DNA of 5,102 nt. Source: Bacteroidetes bacterium UBA7692 (lineage in GTDB: Bacteria > Bacteroidota > Bacteroidia > Chitinophagales > LD1). The DNA is taken from positions 24,488-29,589 of the forward strand of contig DLGO01000115.1 of assembly GCA_002482725.1 (NCBI GenBank), read 5' to 3'. Shown one piece after another: positions 1 through 5,102 of this stretch (positions are counted from its first letter, which is position 1; each line of letters opens with the position of its first letter). Made by a program: the position numbers and the translations under genes. The notes beneath the pieces are model-generated. The model was not told the origin of the DNA. It saw only the letters and a program-made list of their open reading frames with translations, and did no database searches.

Positions 1-1014
1 AACTTTTGCAGGTTTTGCGCTCCAGTCTATGTCCAGTACGCCAAAGTTGTCCTCGTCATACTCCGTACCTACCCTGTACTGGCTTGGCTTGGCATTGTTG
101 CCGTGTATGGTAGCTAATCCACTGCTGGTAAAATCCCACAATGGGTACAGTCCGGCAGGCTGCCTTTTGTTGGTTTCCGCTATATGCACATCGCCGCTCA
201 AAAAGAACACACCCTCAGCGTTGGTTTCTTTCAGCAAGCTGTACATGCGCTCCTGCTCATGTGGAAAATTGGCCCATGCCTCATAGCCGTTATGCTCTGT
301 GCAAAACTGAGTGCTGCTGCATATTATCCGCACTTTAGCAGGGCGTTTTAGTTCCTCCCTTAGCCAATTCCATTGTGCATTGCTCATCATCTTCTTTGTG
401 GTATCTGACACCACAGCTATTGGCTCGCTACCTGGTTTGTCCAGTCCCCAACGCATGTCCAGCAATATTATCTGCACTTTTTGGGATGTATCTCCGTAGT
501 AGAAGACATCATATATACCATCCCTGTTCCACCTGTCGCCGCTCTTAGGCAATCCCCAATAGTCAAAAAATACTTCTTTCGAACCCTGCTTATTCTTAAA
601 GTCTCCTGCAGAGTTGTTCGGCCCGAAATCATGGTCATCCCATACAGTCAGGAAGGGTACTTTATTCCTTAGCGATTCAAATGGCCCTCCCGCGCTTATC
701 TGCTTGTACTTGCTGGTCAGGTAGGTAGTCCAGTCGTTGTCGTGGTTGGCACCGGTATAGTCATCAGAGTATATGTTGTCGCCTATGCCCAGGTATAGGT
801 CAGGATTCTTTGCTTCTATGTACGAAAAAATGCTCTGCGGCAGCAACTGCTGAAAAAAGCATGACCCGAAGGCTATCCTGTTCAACTGCGTCGCAGGGTG
901 GTCATTGGGATATACAATAGGGTCCGGCTGTTTGATTAGCTCATCTGGCTTATCCTTTTTGCAAGCTGTTATGCCTAGCAAAAGCATTGCCGGCAGTATT
1001 AACGATTTCTTCAT
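1..1014 (-). CDS. PhoD-like phosphatase/phosphodiesterase lipoprotein, partial (C-terminus off the left edge)
   Basis: An open frame of 338 codons runs from ATG at 1014 to base 1 without a stop, so the 3' end is missing. The N-terminus MKKSLILPAMLLLGITAC is a lipoprotein signal peptide with the lipidated Cys at residue 18, followed by a charged KKDKPDE stretch. The protein is therefore probably anchored in the outer membrane or periplasm. The body matches the metal-dependent PhoD/alkaline phosphatase D family: FGSC (49-52), GDNIYSDDY (78-86), WDDHDFGPN (125-133), LDMRW (185-189), SSTQF (233-237) with WANFPHEQ (247-254), and LSGDVHIAE (272-280). These blocks hold the family's usual Asp, Asn and His metal ligands in the right order. 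Such enzymes hydrolyse phosphomonoesters or phosphodiesters; the substrate cannot be read here. The start is preceded by GAAAAA, an A-rich leader common in Bacteroidota. The gene is separated from cdsA by 343 bases and probably has its own promoter. The family call is firm, the exact activity is not. Confidence 0.9.
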   Translation of the reverse strand, partial: MKKSLILPAMLLLGITACKKDKPDELIKQPDPIVYPNDHPATQLNRIAFGSCFFQQLLPQSIFSYIEAKNPDLYLGIGDNIYSDDYTGANHDNDWTTYLTSKYKQISAGGPFESLRNKVPFLTVWDDHDFGPNNSAGDFKNKQGSKEVFFDYWGLPKSGDRWNRDGIYDVFYYGDTSQKVQIILLDMRWGLDKPGSEPIAVVSDTTKKMMSNAQWNWLREELKRPAKVRIICSSTQFCTEHNGYEAWANFPHEQERMYSLLKETNAEGVFFLSGDVHIAETNKRQPAGLYPLWDFTSSGLATIHGNNAKPSQYRVGTEYDEDNFGVLDIDWSAKPAKV

Positions 1015-1038
1015 TTTTTCTGTTTGATTTAAGCAAGC

Positions 1039-1064
1039 CAAACCTAAAATTAAATTCCGACAAA
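1039..1064 (-). promoter_or_regulatory. Candidate Bacteroidota promoter just upstream of the PhoD-like gene
   Basis: On the minus strand TAGGTTTG (1046 to 1039) matches the Bacteroidota -7 consensus TAnnTTTG exactly. A TTTG lies upstream at 1064 to 1061, but the spacer is only 14 bases, shorter than the roughly 17-23 expected, so the -33 part is weak. Transcription would start near 1030-1035 and give a leader of about 15-20 bases before the ATG at 1014. The position is what a gene-proximal promoter should have; the element is a motif match only. Confidence 0.4.
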
Positions 1065-1082
1065 CGTTAATTTAATGTTATC

Positions 1083-1099
1083 TAATTGTGATGCAATTA
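1083..1099. repeat. Small AT-rich inverted repeat (TAATTG-5-CAATTA)
   Basis: Perfect 6-base arms, TAATTG and CAATTA, are separated by TGATG. The element lies about 70 bases upstream of the phosphatase start codon and just upstream of the proximal -7-like sequence. It could be a regulator half-site pair, but a 6-base AT-rich palindrome can easily arise by chance. Confidence 0.25.
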
Positions 1100-1130
1100 T
1101 ATTTATGGATATAAACCTTGCCTTCATTTT

Positions 1131-1178
1131 TGACACCAAACGCCTGACACCAAATTTTTCTCCCCCCGTTTAGTGTCA
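1131..1178. repeat. Three-copy TGACACCAAA repeat block: two direct copies and one inverted copy
   Basis: TGACACCAAA occurs exactly at 1131-1140 and again at 1145-1154, a 14-base period. An inverted copy, TTTAGTGTCA at 1169-1178, matches its reverse complement at 9 of 10 positions. Copy 2 and the inverted copy form a 10-base-arm inverted repeat with a 14-base spacer. Copy 1 pairs with the inverted copy even further, since TTTT in front of copy 1 matches AAAA after the inverted copy, giving 12 of 13 positions with a 28-base spacer. A C6 run (1162-1167) lies in the loop. The block sits just downstream of the candidate promoter at 1184-1216, where an operator or a leader-RNA hairpin would be expected. 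No regulator is identifiable from the sequence. Confidence 0.6.
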
Positions 1179-1183
1179 AAAGA

Positions 1184-1216
1184 CAAAAATAAAACCCTCA
1201 ACCAATTGATATTCAA
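1184..1216 (-). promoter_or_regulatory. Candidate Bacteroidota promoter (TTG-22-TATTTTTG) upstream of the repeat block
   Basis: Reading the minus strand, TTG at 1216 to 1214 is followed after 22 bases by TATTTTTG at 1191 to 1184. This matches the TTG-N17-23-TAnnTTTG pattern described for this phylum in both parts. Transcription would begin near 1175-1180, inside the TGTCA end of the TGACAC repeat block, and would give the phosphatase gene a leader of about 160 bases. The motif is short and the DNA AT-rich, so this is a candidate that rests on spacing and placement. Confidence 0.35.
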
Positions 1217-1234
1217 TACGAATCTACCCTTTCT

Positions 1235-1268
1235 AAAATGACATAAAAAATAATTTGAATGTCATTTT
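1235..1268. repeat. Perfect 10-base-arm inverted repeat, operator-like or weak terminator
   Basis: AAAATGACAT (1235-1244) and ATGTCATTTT (1259-1268) are perfect reverse complements separated by 14 AT-rich bases. The symmetry stops exactly at both ends. In RNA of either strand it would fold into a 10-pair hairpin ending in four U residues. It begins about 90 bases after the cdsA stop codon, so it could help end the cdsA transcript. However, only two of the ten pairs are G-C and no long U run follows, so it is a poor classical terminator. Its TGACA/TGTCA core and 14-base spacer match the block at 1145-1178, which favours a protein-binding site. Confidence 0.5.
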
Positions 1269-1357
1269 GCTCCGGACCGCACATGCTTCAGCCTGTCAGA
1301 CACAGATTAGGTAATACGGATTATCACCCGTTTTATTGCTCTATTCCCCGGTAAAAT

Positions 1358-2299
1358 CTACTTAATTATCTCCACCAGCATCATAAACTGGGTGTACTGC
1401 GCCATTACCCATAGGGTCAGCACTACAAACGGCATAGCATAAAAGAATGCATCGAAGCGGTCCAGAAAACCACCATGCCCCGGCATGAAGTTGCCGGAGT
1501 CCTTAATGCCCAAACTGCGCTTCAGCATAGATTCCACCAGGTCTCCAATCGTTGCGGCAAGTGTACATACTACGGCAAGCAATGCCCACTGCCCACGAGT
1601 AAACACCTGTAGCTCGCGTATTGGTATCAATGGCAACACAAAGAAGGCAATGACAGAAGTAATCAGCACACCACCTATAAAACCCTCCCATGTTTTCTTT
1701 GGAGATAACCGCTCAAAAAACTTCTTCCGGCCAAACAGCATACCGCTTGCATACGCCATACTGTCGTTCAGCCATATCAGCACTATTACCGCCATCAGCA
1801 CATACTTGCTATGGGTAAAATAGATCTCATTTGCCAAGAGTATTGGCAGTAACACATATACCGATGCCAGCAGGTTCCAGCCTATATGCGTAAAAGGCAT
1901 CGACGCTTTCGAAAACAGCTCCTGCCCAAATAATACAAACAGCAGTATCGGGAAGAAGATCGCAATATCTACAAACTGGAATTTGCGCTCCAGCAACATG
2001 CGCAGCAGTCCGGCCTCCTGGCTGCTGCCCAGCGGCAACTGCCCCAATGCGCCATGCAGCAAAAACGAAATAAAGAACAGCAAACCCGCACCTATCAGCA
2101 GTGTACGCTTGCTTTTCATTTCAGAAAAAGGGGAAAGTATCTGACGTTTATCTTTGGTGATGTTATAAAATTCGCGCAGCGACCCAAGTAATATCACCAG
2201 CATTATAAGCCCGAAACTCCAAACATTCCACAGTATGCAACTGCACATGATTACTACAAACACAAACGCCGTTCCTGCACGGGTCATCAAATTCTTCAT
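1358..2299 (-). CDS. cdsA: Phosphatidate cytidylyltransferase (CDP-diacylglycerol synthase)
   Basis: This 313-residue integral inner-membrane enzyme condenses CTP with phosphatidic acid to give CDP-diacylglycerol, the precursor of phosphatidylethanolamine, phosphatidylglycerol and cardiolipin. The C-terminal CDS signature is complete at residues 257-283: S-x-L-K-R, then KDSGNFMPGHGG and FLDRFD. An upstream conserved block runs from NDSMAYASG through SPKKTWEG (178-206). About eight hydrophobic segments are visible, roughly at 8-25, 27-45, 67-83, 111-125, 138-158, 166-180, 208-228 and 285-305. Length is within the usual range, though the N-terminal half is the less conserved part. The ATG at 2299 follows the protease gene by 31 bases and has an AG-rich AGAAAG about 9 bases upstream. 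An alternative in-frame Met lies four codons later. The gene is probably co-transcribed with the protease gene. Confidence 0.96.
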   Translation of the reverse strand: MKNLMTRAGTAFVFVVIMCSCILWNVWSFGLIMLVILLGSLREFYNITKDKRQILSPFSEMKSKRTLLIGAGLLFFISFLLHGALGQLPLGSSQEAGLLRMLLERKFQFVDIAIFFPILLFVLFGQELFSKASMPFTHIGWNLLASVYVLLPILLANEIYFTHSKYVLMAVIVLIWLNDSMAYASGMLFGRKKFFERLSPKKTWEGFIGGVLITSVIAFFVLPLIPIRELQVFTRGQWALLAVVCTLAATIGDLVESMLKRSLGIKDSGNFMPGHGGFLDRFDAFFYAMPFVVLTLWVMAQYTQFMMLVEIIK

Positions 2300-2330
2300 C
2301 TATGGCTTTCTATATGTGTATCAAATAAAG

Positions 2331-3263
2331 TTACTTTTCGCCAAACTTTTCAAATTTTCCTGACACGTTCACCCTGTTACCCATTAGCCAGTACAGCGTG
2401 CCGCTCACTAATATCAGCCCGGCTATCGATACATATATGGGTGTCGATTCCATTTGCCCCGGGTCTGCTGCAGTTGCACCAGTGCTGTACAAGGCTCTTG
2501 CTATTATCGTCAGCATATTATTCAAAAAGTGGCCCGCTATAGGCACCCACAGGTTATCTGTCAGCTCATATATAGCCCCCAGCATCAGTCCCATAAAAAA
2601 CAGGGCAAGAAAATTGCTGAAGCTCATGTGCACTATGGCAAACAGTAGGGCAGAGGCTACTATTGATACTACTGCACCCGCACCACTGCTGCGCAGCAGC
2701 CGTTGTATCGTACCGCGAAAGAAAAACTCCTCGGCTATTGCCGGCAGTAATGCCACAGCCAGTGATAACAGTATTATATGCCCTGCAGATGTCGAATGGA
2801 AAAATGAATTCTGTAGCGCTTGTTGTCCCGCTTCCGCTTCCCTGAGGTATTCCAGGAATTTTGGCAAGGGTATCATGCTGTTTATCTGCACCAGCGGCGA
2901 AATCAAAGGTATAGAACCCAGTATTATAAGAAGCCCCGCAACCATGCACTTGTAAGGCGGTATACGGTCGGCTTTCAGCGTATGCGCCACCTTACCCTGT
3001 TCCAGTAAACTATATAGTACTGCCGGTATCAAAAAAAATCCCAAAGAAGAAATGATGGCTATAGCCAGCAGTGCCGCATCAGGGTTCTTAGCCTTTTCCG
3101 AAGTGCTTGCCAGGAAATCTTTAGCATTTTGTATGCCCAGGTAATTCTCCAGAATAAATGAAGCAGCGTACAAGCACAACGTACTACTAAGTACGATAAG
3201 GCAAAACAAAGCCGCTATTTTTAATACTACCGGTAAATACCTGAGCGGAGGCTGCTGCAACAT
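2331..3263 (-). CDS. CPBP-family (CAAX protease/bacteriocin-processing, Abi) intramembrane metalloprotease
   Basis: The 310-residue product is very hydrophobic, with about eight membrane segments (roughly 9-38, 62-88, 104-125, 161-176, 194-210, 215-233, 237-257 and 275-293). The hallmarks of the CPBP/Abi (type II CAAX prenyl endopeptidase-like) family are all present in order: EE and R in AEEFFFRG (Glu178, Glu179, Arg183), FxxxH in FAIVH (His212), and HFLNN (His245 to Asn249). These are the residues expected to bind metal and activate water inside the membrane. The physiological substrate is unknown; bacterial members have been linked to peptide processing, bacteriocin self-immunity and membrane-protein turnover. 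I chose ATG at 3263 (MLQQPPLRY). TTG at 3272 and GTG at 3269 are also in frame but would add only three residues and have no better start signal. The gene lies 64 bases after aguA and 31 bases before cdsA. Confidence 0.92.
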   Translation of the reverse strand: MLQQPPLRYLPVVLKIAALFCLIVLSSTLCLYAASFILENYLGIQNAKDFLASTSEKAKNPDAALLAIAIISSLGFFLIPAVLYSLLEQGKVAHTLKADRIPPYKCMVAGLLIILGSIPLISPLVQINSMIPLPKFLEYLREAEAGQQALQNSFFHSTSAGHIILLSLAVALLPAIAEEFFFRGTIQRLLRSSGAGAVVSIVASALLFAIVHMSFSNFLALFFMGLMLGAIYELTDNLWVPIAGHFLNNMLTIIARALYSTGATAADPGQMESTPIYVSIAGLILVSGTLYWLMGNRVNVSGKFEKFGEK

Positions 3264-3269
3264 AAGCAC

Positions 3270-3277
3270 CAAACATA
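3270..3277 (-). promoter_or_regulatory. -7-like element immediately before the CPBP protease gene
   Basis: TATGTTTG on the minus strand (3277 to 3270) matches TAnnTTTG exactly and ends only six bases before the chosen ATG. If used, the transcript would be leaderless or nearly so. No TTG is present at the expected distance upstream (about 3295-3301), so the match may be chance. No clear terminator is visible in the 64-base gap after aguA, so read-through from the agu genes is equally possible. Confidence 0.2.
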
Positions 3278-3327
3278 AGAATTTATAGTAAATGGAGGAA
3301 TGCCGTTAAATACATGGTGTTAATACA

Positions 3328-4383
3328 CTAGACAGCAGGCTCTTGCTGGCTAAGGCAATGGAAGCTGCCCAAACCCCAGATAATATCCGTGCTGTCAATA
3401 CCAACTACTTTCCTGGTCGGGAAGCAGGTCTGTATTATTTCCAATGCCCTTTCATCCTTACCACAACGGAAAGTAGGTACTACGACATACTCGTTGCCAA
3501 TGTAGAAGTTAGCATAAGATGCAGGCAATCTCTGGTCCTCGTACACTACTGCATCGGGCATAGGCAGCTCCACTATATTCAGTGGCTTGCCATTCTCCAG
3601 CTTCATGGTTTTCAGCAGCTCCAGGTTTTCCTGTAGCAGATGGTAGTTTTCATCCTCTGTATCCTCTTCCACTACTGTAATCACCGTGTCTTCGTTTACA
3701 AAACGGGTGATATCATCAATATGCCCATCGGTATCATCGCCCACAATACCATCGCCCAGCCACAGTATATTTTCTACACCGTAGTAGTCTTTCAGGTATT
3801 GCTCTATCTGTTCTTTGGTTAGGTGCGGGTTGCGGTTCTTGTTCAGCAGGCAGGCCGTCGTAGTCAGCACAGTGCCTTTGCCGTTAAAGTCTACCGAGCC
3901 ACCTTCCATTACTATATCTGCATTAAAAACCTGCAAGCCGAGCTTACCGCCTATCAGTGTAGGTATTACATCGTCCAGGTCGTAGGGTGGATATTTATCG
4001 CCCCATGCGTTGTAGCCCCAGTCTACTATCGCCTTGCTATTATCGTTTTTGTTAAGCAAAAATGCCGGGCCGTGGTCCCTGCACCATGCATCGTTTGTGG
4101 GGTGCAGGTAAAACTCTATGTTCTCTTTTACAAAGCGCACCGCCGACTGCTCTATGTGCCTTATGGCAAAGGCTTTCATGGCTTCATCGGCTACGTTTAT
4201 GCATACTTTCTGCCCCTGCGATATCAATGCTATAAACTCGCAGTATCCTTTATATACGCTGTCTATTTTGCCTGGCCAGCTTGCCTCTTTGTGCGGCCAG
4301 CTAAGCCACATAGCGCGCTGTGGAGCAAACTCAGCAGGGTGGTAAAAACCAAGGCTGCGCGGCGTTTCAATATTACTCCCCAT
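3328..4383 (-). CDS. aguA: Agmatine deiminase (agmatine iminohydrolase)
   Basis: This cytoplasmic enzyme of 351 residues hydrolyses agmatine to N-carbamoylputrescine and ammonia, the middle step from arginine to putrescine. It belongs to the guanidino-group-modifying (PAD-like, pentein-fold) superfamily. Visible signatures in order are the N-terminal PAEFAPQRAMWLSWP (16-30), WCRDHGPAF (100-108) with a substrate-binding Asp103, NAWG (125-128), MEGG (159-162, Glu160), GDDTDGHIDD with catalytic His221, and the C-terminal GSFHCLSQQEP with nucleophile Cys343. Length is normal for the family and no key residue is missing. The ATG at 4383 overlaps the end of aguB by 11 bases, which implies one mRNA and probably coupled translation. 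The downstream gene is an unrelated membrane protease. Confidence 0.97.
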   Translation of the reverse strand: MGSNIETPRSLGFYHPAEFAPQRAMWLSWPHKEASWPGKIDSVYKGYCEFIALISQGQKVCINVADEAMKAFAIRHIEQSAVRFVKENIEFYLHPTNDAWCRDHGPAFLLNKNDNSKAIVDWGYNAWGDKYPPYDLDDVIPTLIGGKLGLQVFNADIVMEGGSVDFNGKGTVLTTTACLLNKNRNPHLTKEQIEQYLKDYYGVENILWLGDGIVGDDTDGHIDDITRFVNEDTVITVVEEDTEDENYHLLQENLELLKTMKLENGKPLNIVELPMPDAVVYEDQRLPASYANFYIGNEYVVVPTFRCGKDERALEIIQTCFPTRKVVGIDSTDIIWGLGSFHCLSQQEPAV

Positions 4384-5102
4384 CTATGTACCTTTTGGTA
4401 ATCGGTGAATAAGAATCTATTCTTCTGTCGCGTAAGAACGGCCAGTGCGTCCTGTAGTTGTCGCTTTTCTCCAGGTCCAGTTCCACTACGGTTGTTTCTT
4501 CTTTTTCGTGCGAAGCCAGGTACAGCAAGCTTCCGAAAGGATTGCTTACAAAGCTGCCTCCCCAGAATTTCATGGCGCCCTGTTGCTCAAAGCCTACACG
4601 ATTTACGCTTACCACGTGCACGCCGTTGGATATGGCATGTGCGCGCTGCATGGTTTGCCATGCATTGTACTGCTCCACATTGGTAGCCTCTTCCTGCGAA
4701 GTAGCCCAGCCGATGGCCGTAGGGTAAAACAATACTTCGGCACCCATCAGCGAGGTTATCCTTGCTGCTTCGGGGTACCACTGGTCCCAGCATATCAATA
4801 CGCCCAGGGTCAGGTATTTGGTCTTGAAAACTTTGTAGCCCAGGTCGCCCGGGGTAAAGTAGAATTTTTCGTAGTAAGCCGGATCGTCCGGTATGTGCAT
4901 TTTGCGGTACATGCCCAGGTAGCTGCCATCGGCATCCAGCACGGCAGTGGTGTTGTGGTACAAGCCTTCAGCCCTTTTCTCGAAAAGCGAAGCTATAATC
5001 ACCACATTCAGCTCCTTTGCCAGTGAACTGAGCATGTCTGTGGTAGCGCCAGGTATTTTTTCCGCCAGCTTAAAATTATCGTAGTCTTCCACATCGCAGA
5101 AG
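4373..5102 (-). CDS. aguB: N-carbamoylputrescine amidohydrolase, partial (N-terminus off the right edge)
   Basis: This nitrilase-superfamily (carbon-nitrogen hydrolase) enzyme cleaves N-carbamoylputrescine to putrescine, CO2 and ammonia, the step after AguA. Only the last 242 codons are visible; the frame is open to the edge and begins FCDVEDYDNF. The FC-x-x-ED element is conserved inside the family, so the GTG at 5092 is internal and not the start. About 50 N-terminal residues, including the first catalytic Glu, lie outside. The catalytic Lys is in YRKMHIPDD, and the nucleophilic Cys is in LICWDQWYPEAAR (codon 4792 to 4790). The conserved NRVG block and the C-terminal THWPFLRDRR also fit AguB. 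The stop TAA (4375 to 4373) lies inside the first codons of aguA, so the two genes overlap and their products act consecutively. Confidence 0.96.
   Translation of the reverse strand, partial: FCDVEDYDNFKLAEKIPGATTDMLSSLAKELNVVIIASLFEKRAEGLYHNTTAVLDADGSYLGMYRKMHIPDDPAYYEKFYFTPGDLGYKVFKTKYLTLGVLICWDQWYPEAARITSLMGAEVLFYPTAIGWATSQEEATNVEQYNAWQTMQRAHAISNGVHVVSVNRVGFEQQGAMKFWGGSFVSNPFGSLLYLASHEKEETTVVELDLEKSDNYRTHWPFLRDRRIDSYSPITKRYIDGE
4391..4396 (-). promoter_or_regulatory. Shine-Dalgarno-like site for aguA inside the end of aguB
   Basis: AAAAGG on the minus strand lies seven bases before the aguA ATG at 4383, within the last codons of aguB. It supports this ATG as the true start and fits re-initiation by ribosomes finishing aguB. 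Purine-rich sites of this kind are not a strong requirement in Bacteroidota, so its weight is modest. Confidence 0.35.

Larger units (their letters stand above)
1015..1357. other. Intergenic region between cdsA and the PhoD-like gene
   Basis: This 343-base stretch holds no convincing gene. It is more AT-rich than the flanking genes and dense in short symmetric elements. From the cdsA side to the phosphatase side, these are a TGTC-A-GACA palindrome (1294-1302), a perfect 10-base-arm inverted repeat (1235-1268), a candidate promoter (1184-1216), a three-copy TGACAC repeat block (1131-1178), a small AT-rich palindrome (1083-1099) and a second -7-like element (1039-1046). The only minus-strand ATG frames I translated here are 23 codons (1284 to 1213) and 25 codons (1127 to 1050). 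Neither resembles a known peptide. The region most likely contains the end of the cdsA transcript and the control region of the phosphatase gene. Confidence 0.7.

Noticed and set aside
1050..1127. 25-codon minus-strand reading frame ahead of the phosphatase gene (MKARFISI...)
   Set aside because: It could be a leader peptide if the distal promoter is used, but there is no repeated regulatory codon, no start signal and no homology I recognise.
1131..1268. The 1131-1268 segment as a miniature transposable element
   Set aside because: The outermost repeats share only a short TGACA core and are not long terminal inverted repeats, and no target-site duplication is visible.
1213..1284. 23-codon minus-strand reading frame downstream of cdsA (MCGPEQND...)
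   Set aside because: It is very short, resembles no known peptide, has no clear start signal and spans the inverted repeat at 1235-1268, which explains the sequence better.
1320..1340. Possible terminator right after cdsA (ACGG...CCGT on the minus strand)
   Set aside because: Only a four-pair stem can form and no U run follows it.
3264..3272. TTG (3272) or GTG (3269) as the CPBP protease start
   Set aside because: The ATG at 3263 is in frame and gives a natural N-terminus. The earlier codons add at most three residues and overlap or directly abut a -7-like element.
3317..3328. GTGT-ATTA-ACAC hairpin at the end of aguA as a terminator
   Set aside because: Four pairs only, overlapping the stop codon, with no U tract.
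4118..5026. Long plus-strand open frames opposite aguA and aguB, and similar ones at 2398-2955 and 3823-4401
   Set aside because: They lie antisense to genes with complete catalytic motifs and their translations show no domain pattern. They are shadows of the minus-strand genes.
5090..5092. GTG as the start codon of the aguB-like gene
   Set aside because: The frame stays open to the right edge, and the codons before the GTG read FCD, part of a conserved internal motif of this amidohydrolase family. The true start lies outside the window.

Overview
The window looks like ordinary chromosomal DNA of a Bacteroidota bacterium, plausibly a Chitinophagaceae-like or related lineage. This is an inference from three things: frequent ATA isoleucine codons with mid-range GC, mostly A-rich rather than Shine-Dalgarno start regions, and several matches in the non-coding DNA to the TAnnTTTG -7 element typical of this phylum. 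All five recognisable genes lie on the minus strand, so transcription runs from right to left. No gene was found on the plus strand, and no tRNA, rRNA, CRISPR array or insertion sequence was seen.

In transcription order, the right edge holds the 3' part of an N-carbamoylputrescine amidohydrolase gene (aguB, 5102 to 4373, start outside the window). It overlaps agmatine deiminase (aguA, 4383 to 3328) by 11 bases. Together these two enzymes turn agmatine into putrescine. After a 64-base gap come two membrane-protein genes: a CPBP-family (CAAX protease/bacteriocin-processing) intramembrane protease (3263 to 2331) and CDP-diacylglycerol synthase (cdsA, 2299 to 1358), separated by 31 bases. The short gaps make these four genes a possible single transcription unit, although a -7-like sequence sits just before the protease gene.

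A 343-base intergenic region (1015-1357) then separates cdsA from a PhoD-like phosphatase/phosphodiesterase lipoprotein (1014 to 1), whose C-terminus runs off the left edge. That gene is open to the window edge with no stop codon, so a scan that requires complete reading frames would miss it.

The genes themselves are conventional. The least explained part of the window is the 1015-1357 intergenic region. It carries six copies of a TGACA/TGTCA core, two inverted repeats with identical geometry (10-base arms, 14-base spacer) whose centres are 90 bp apart, and a candidate Bacteroidota promoter between them. A second -7-like element lies just upstream of the phosphatase gene. I read this as a probable regulated promoter region for the phosphatase gene, possibly combined with the end of the cdsA transcript. 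I do not see convincing evidence of a new multi-gene system here.
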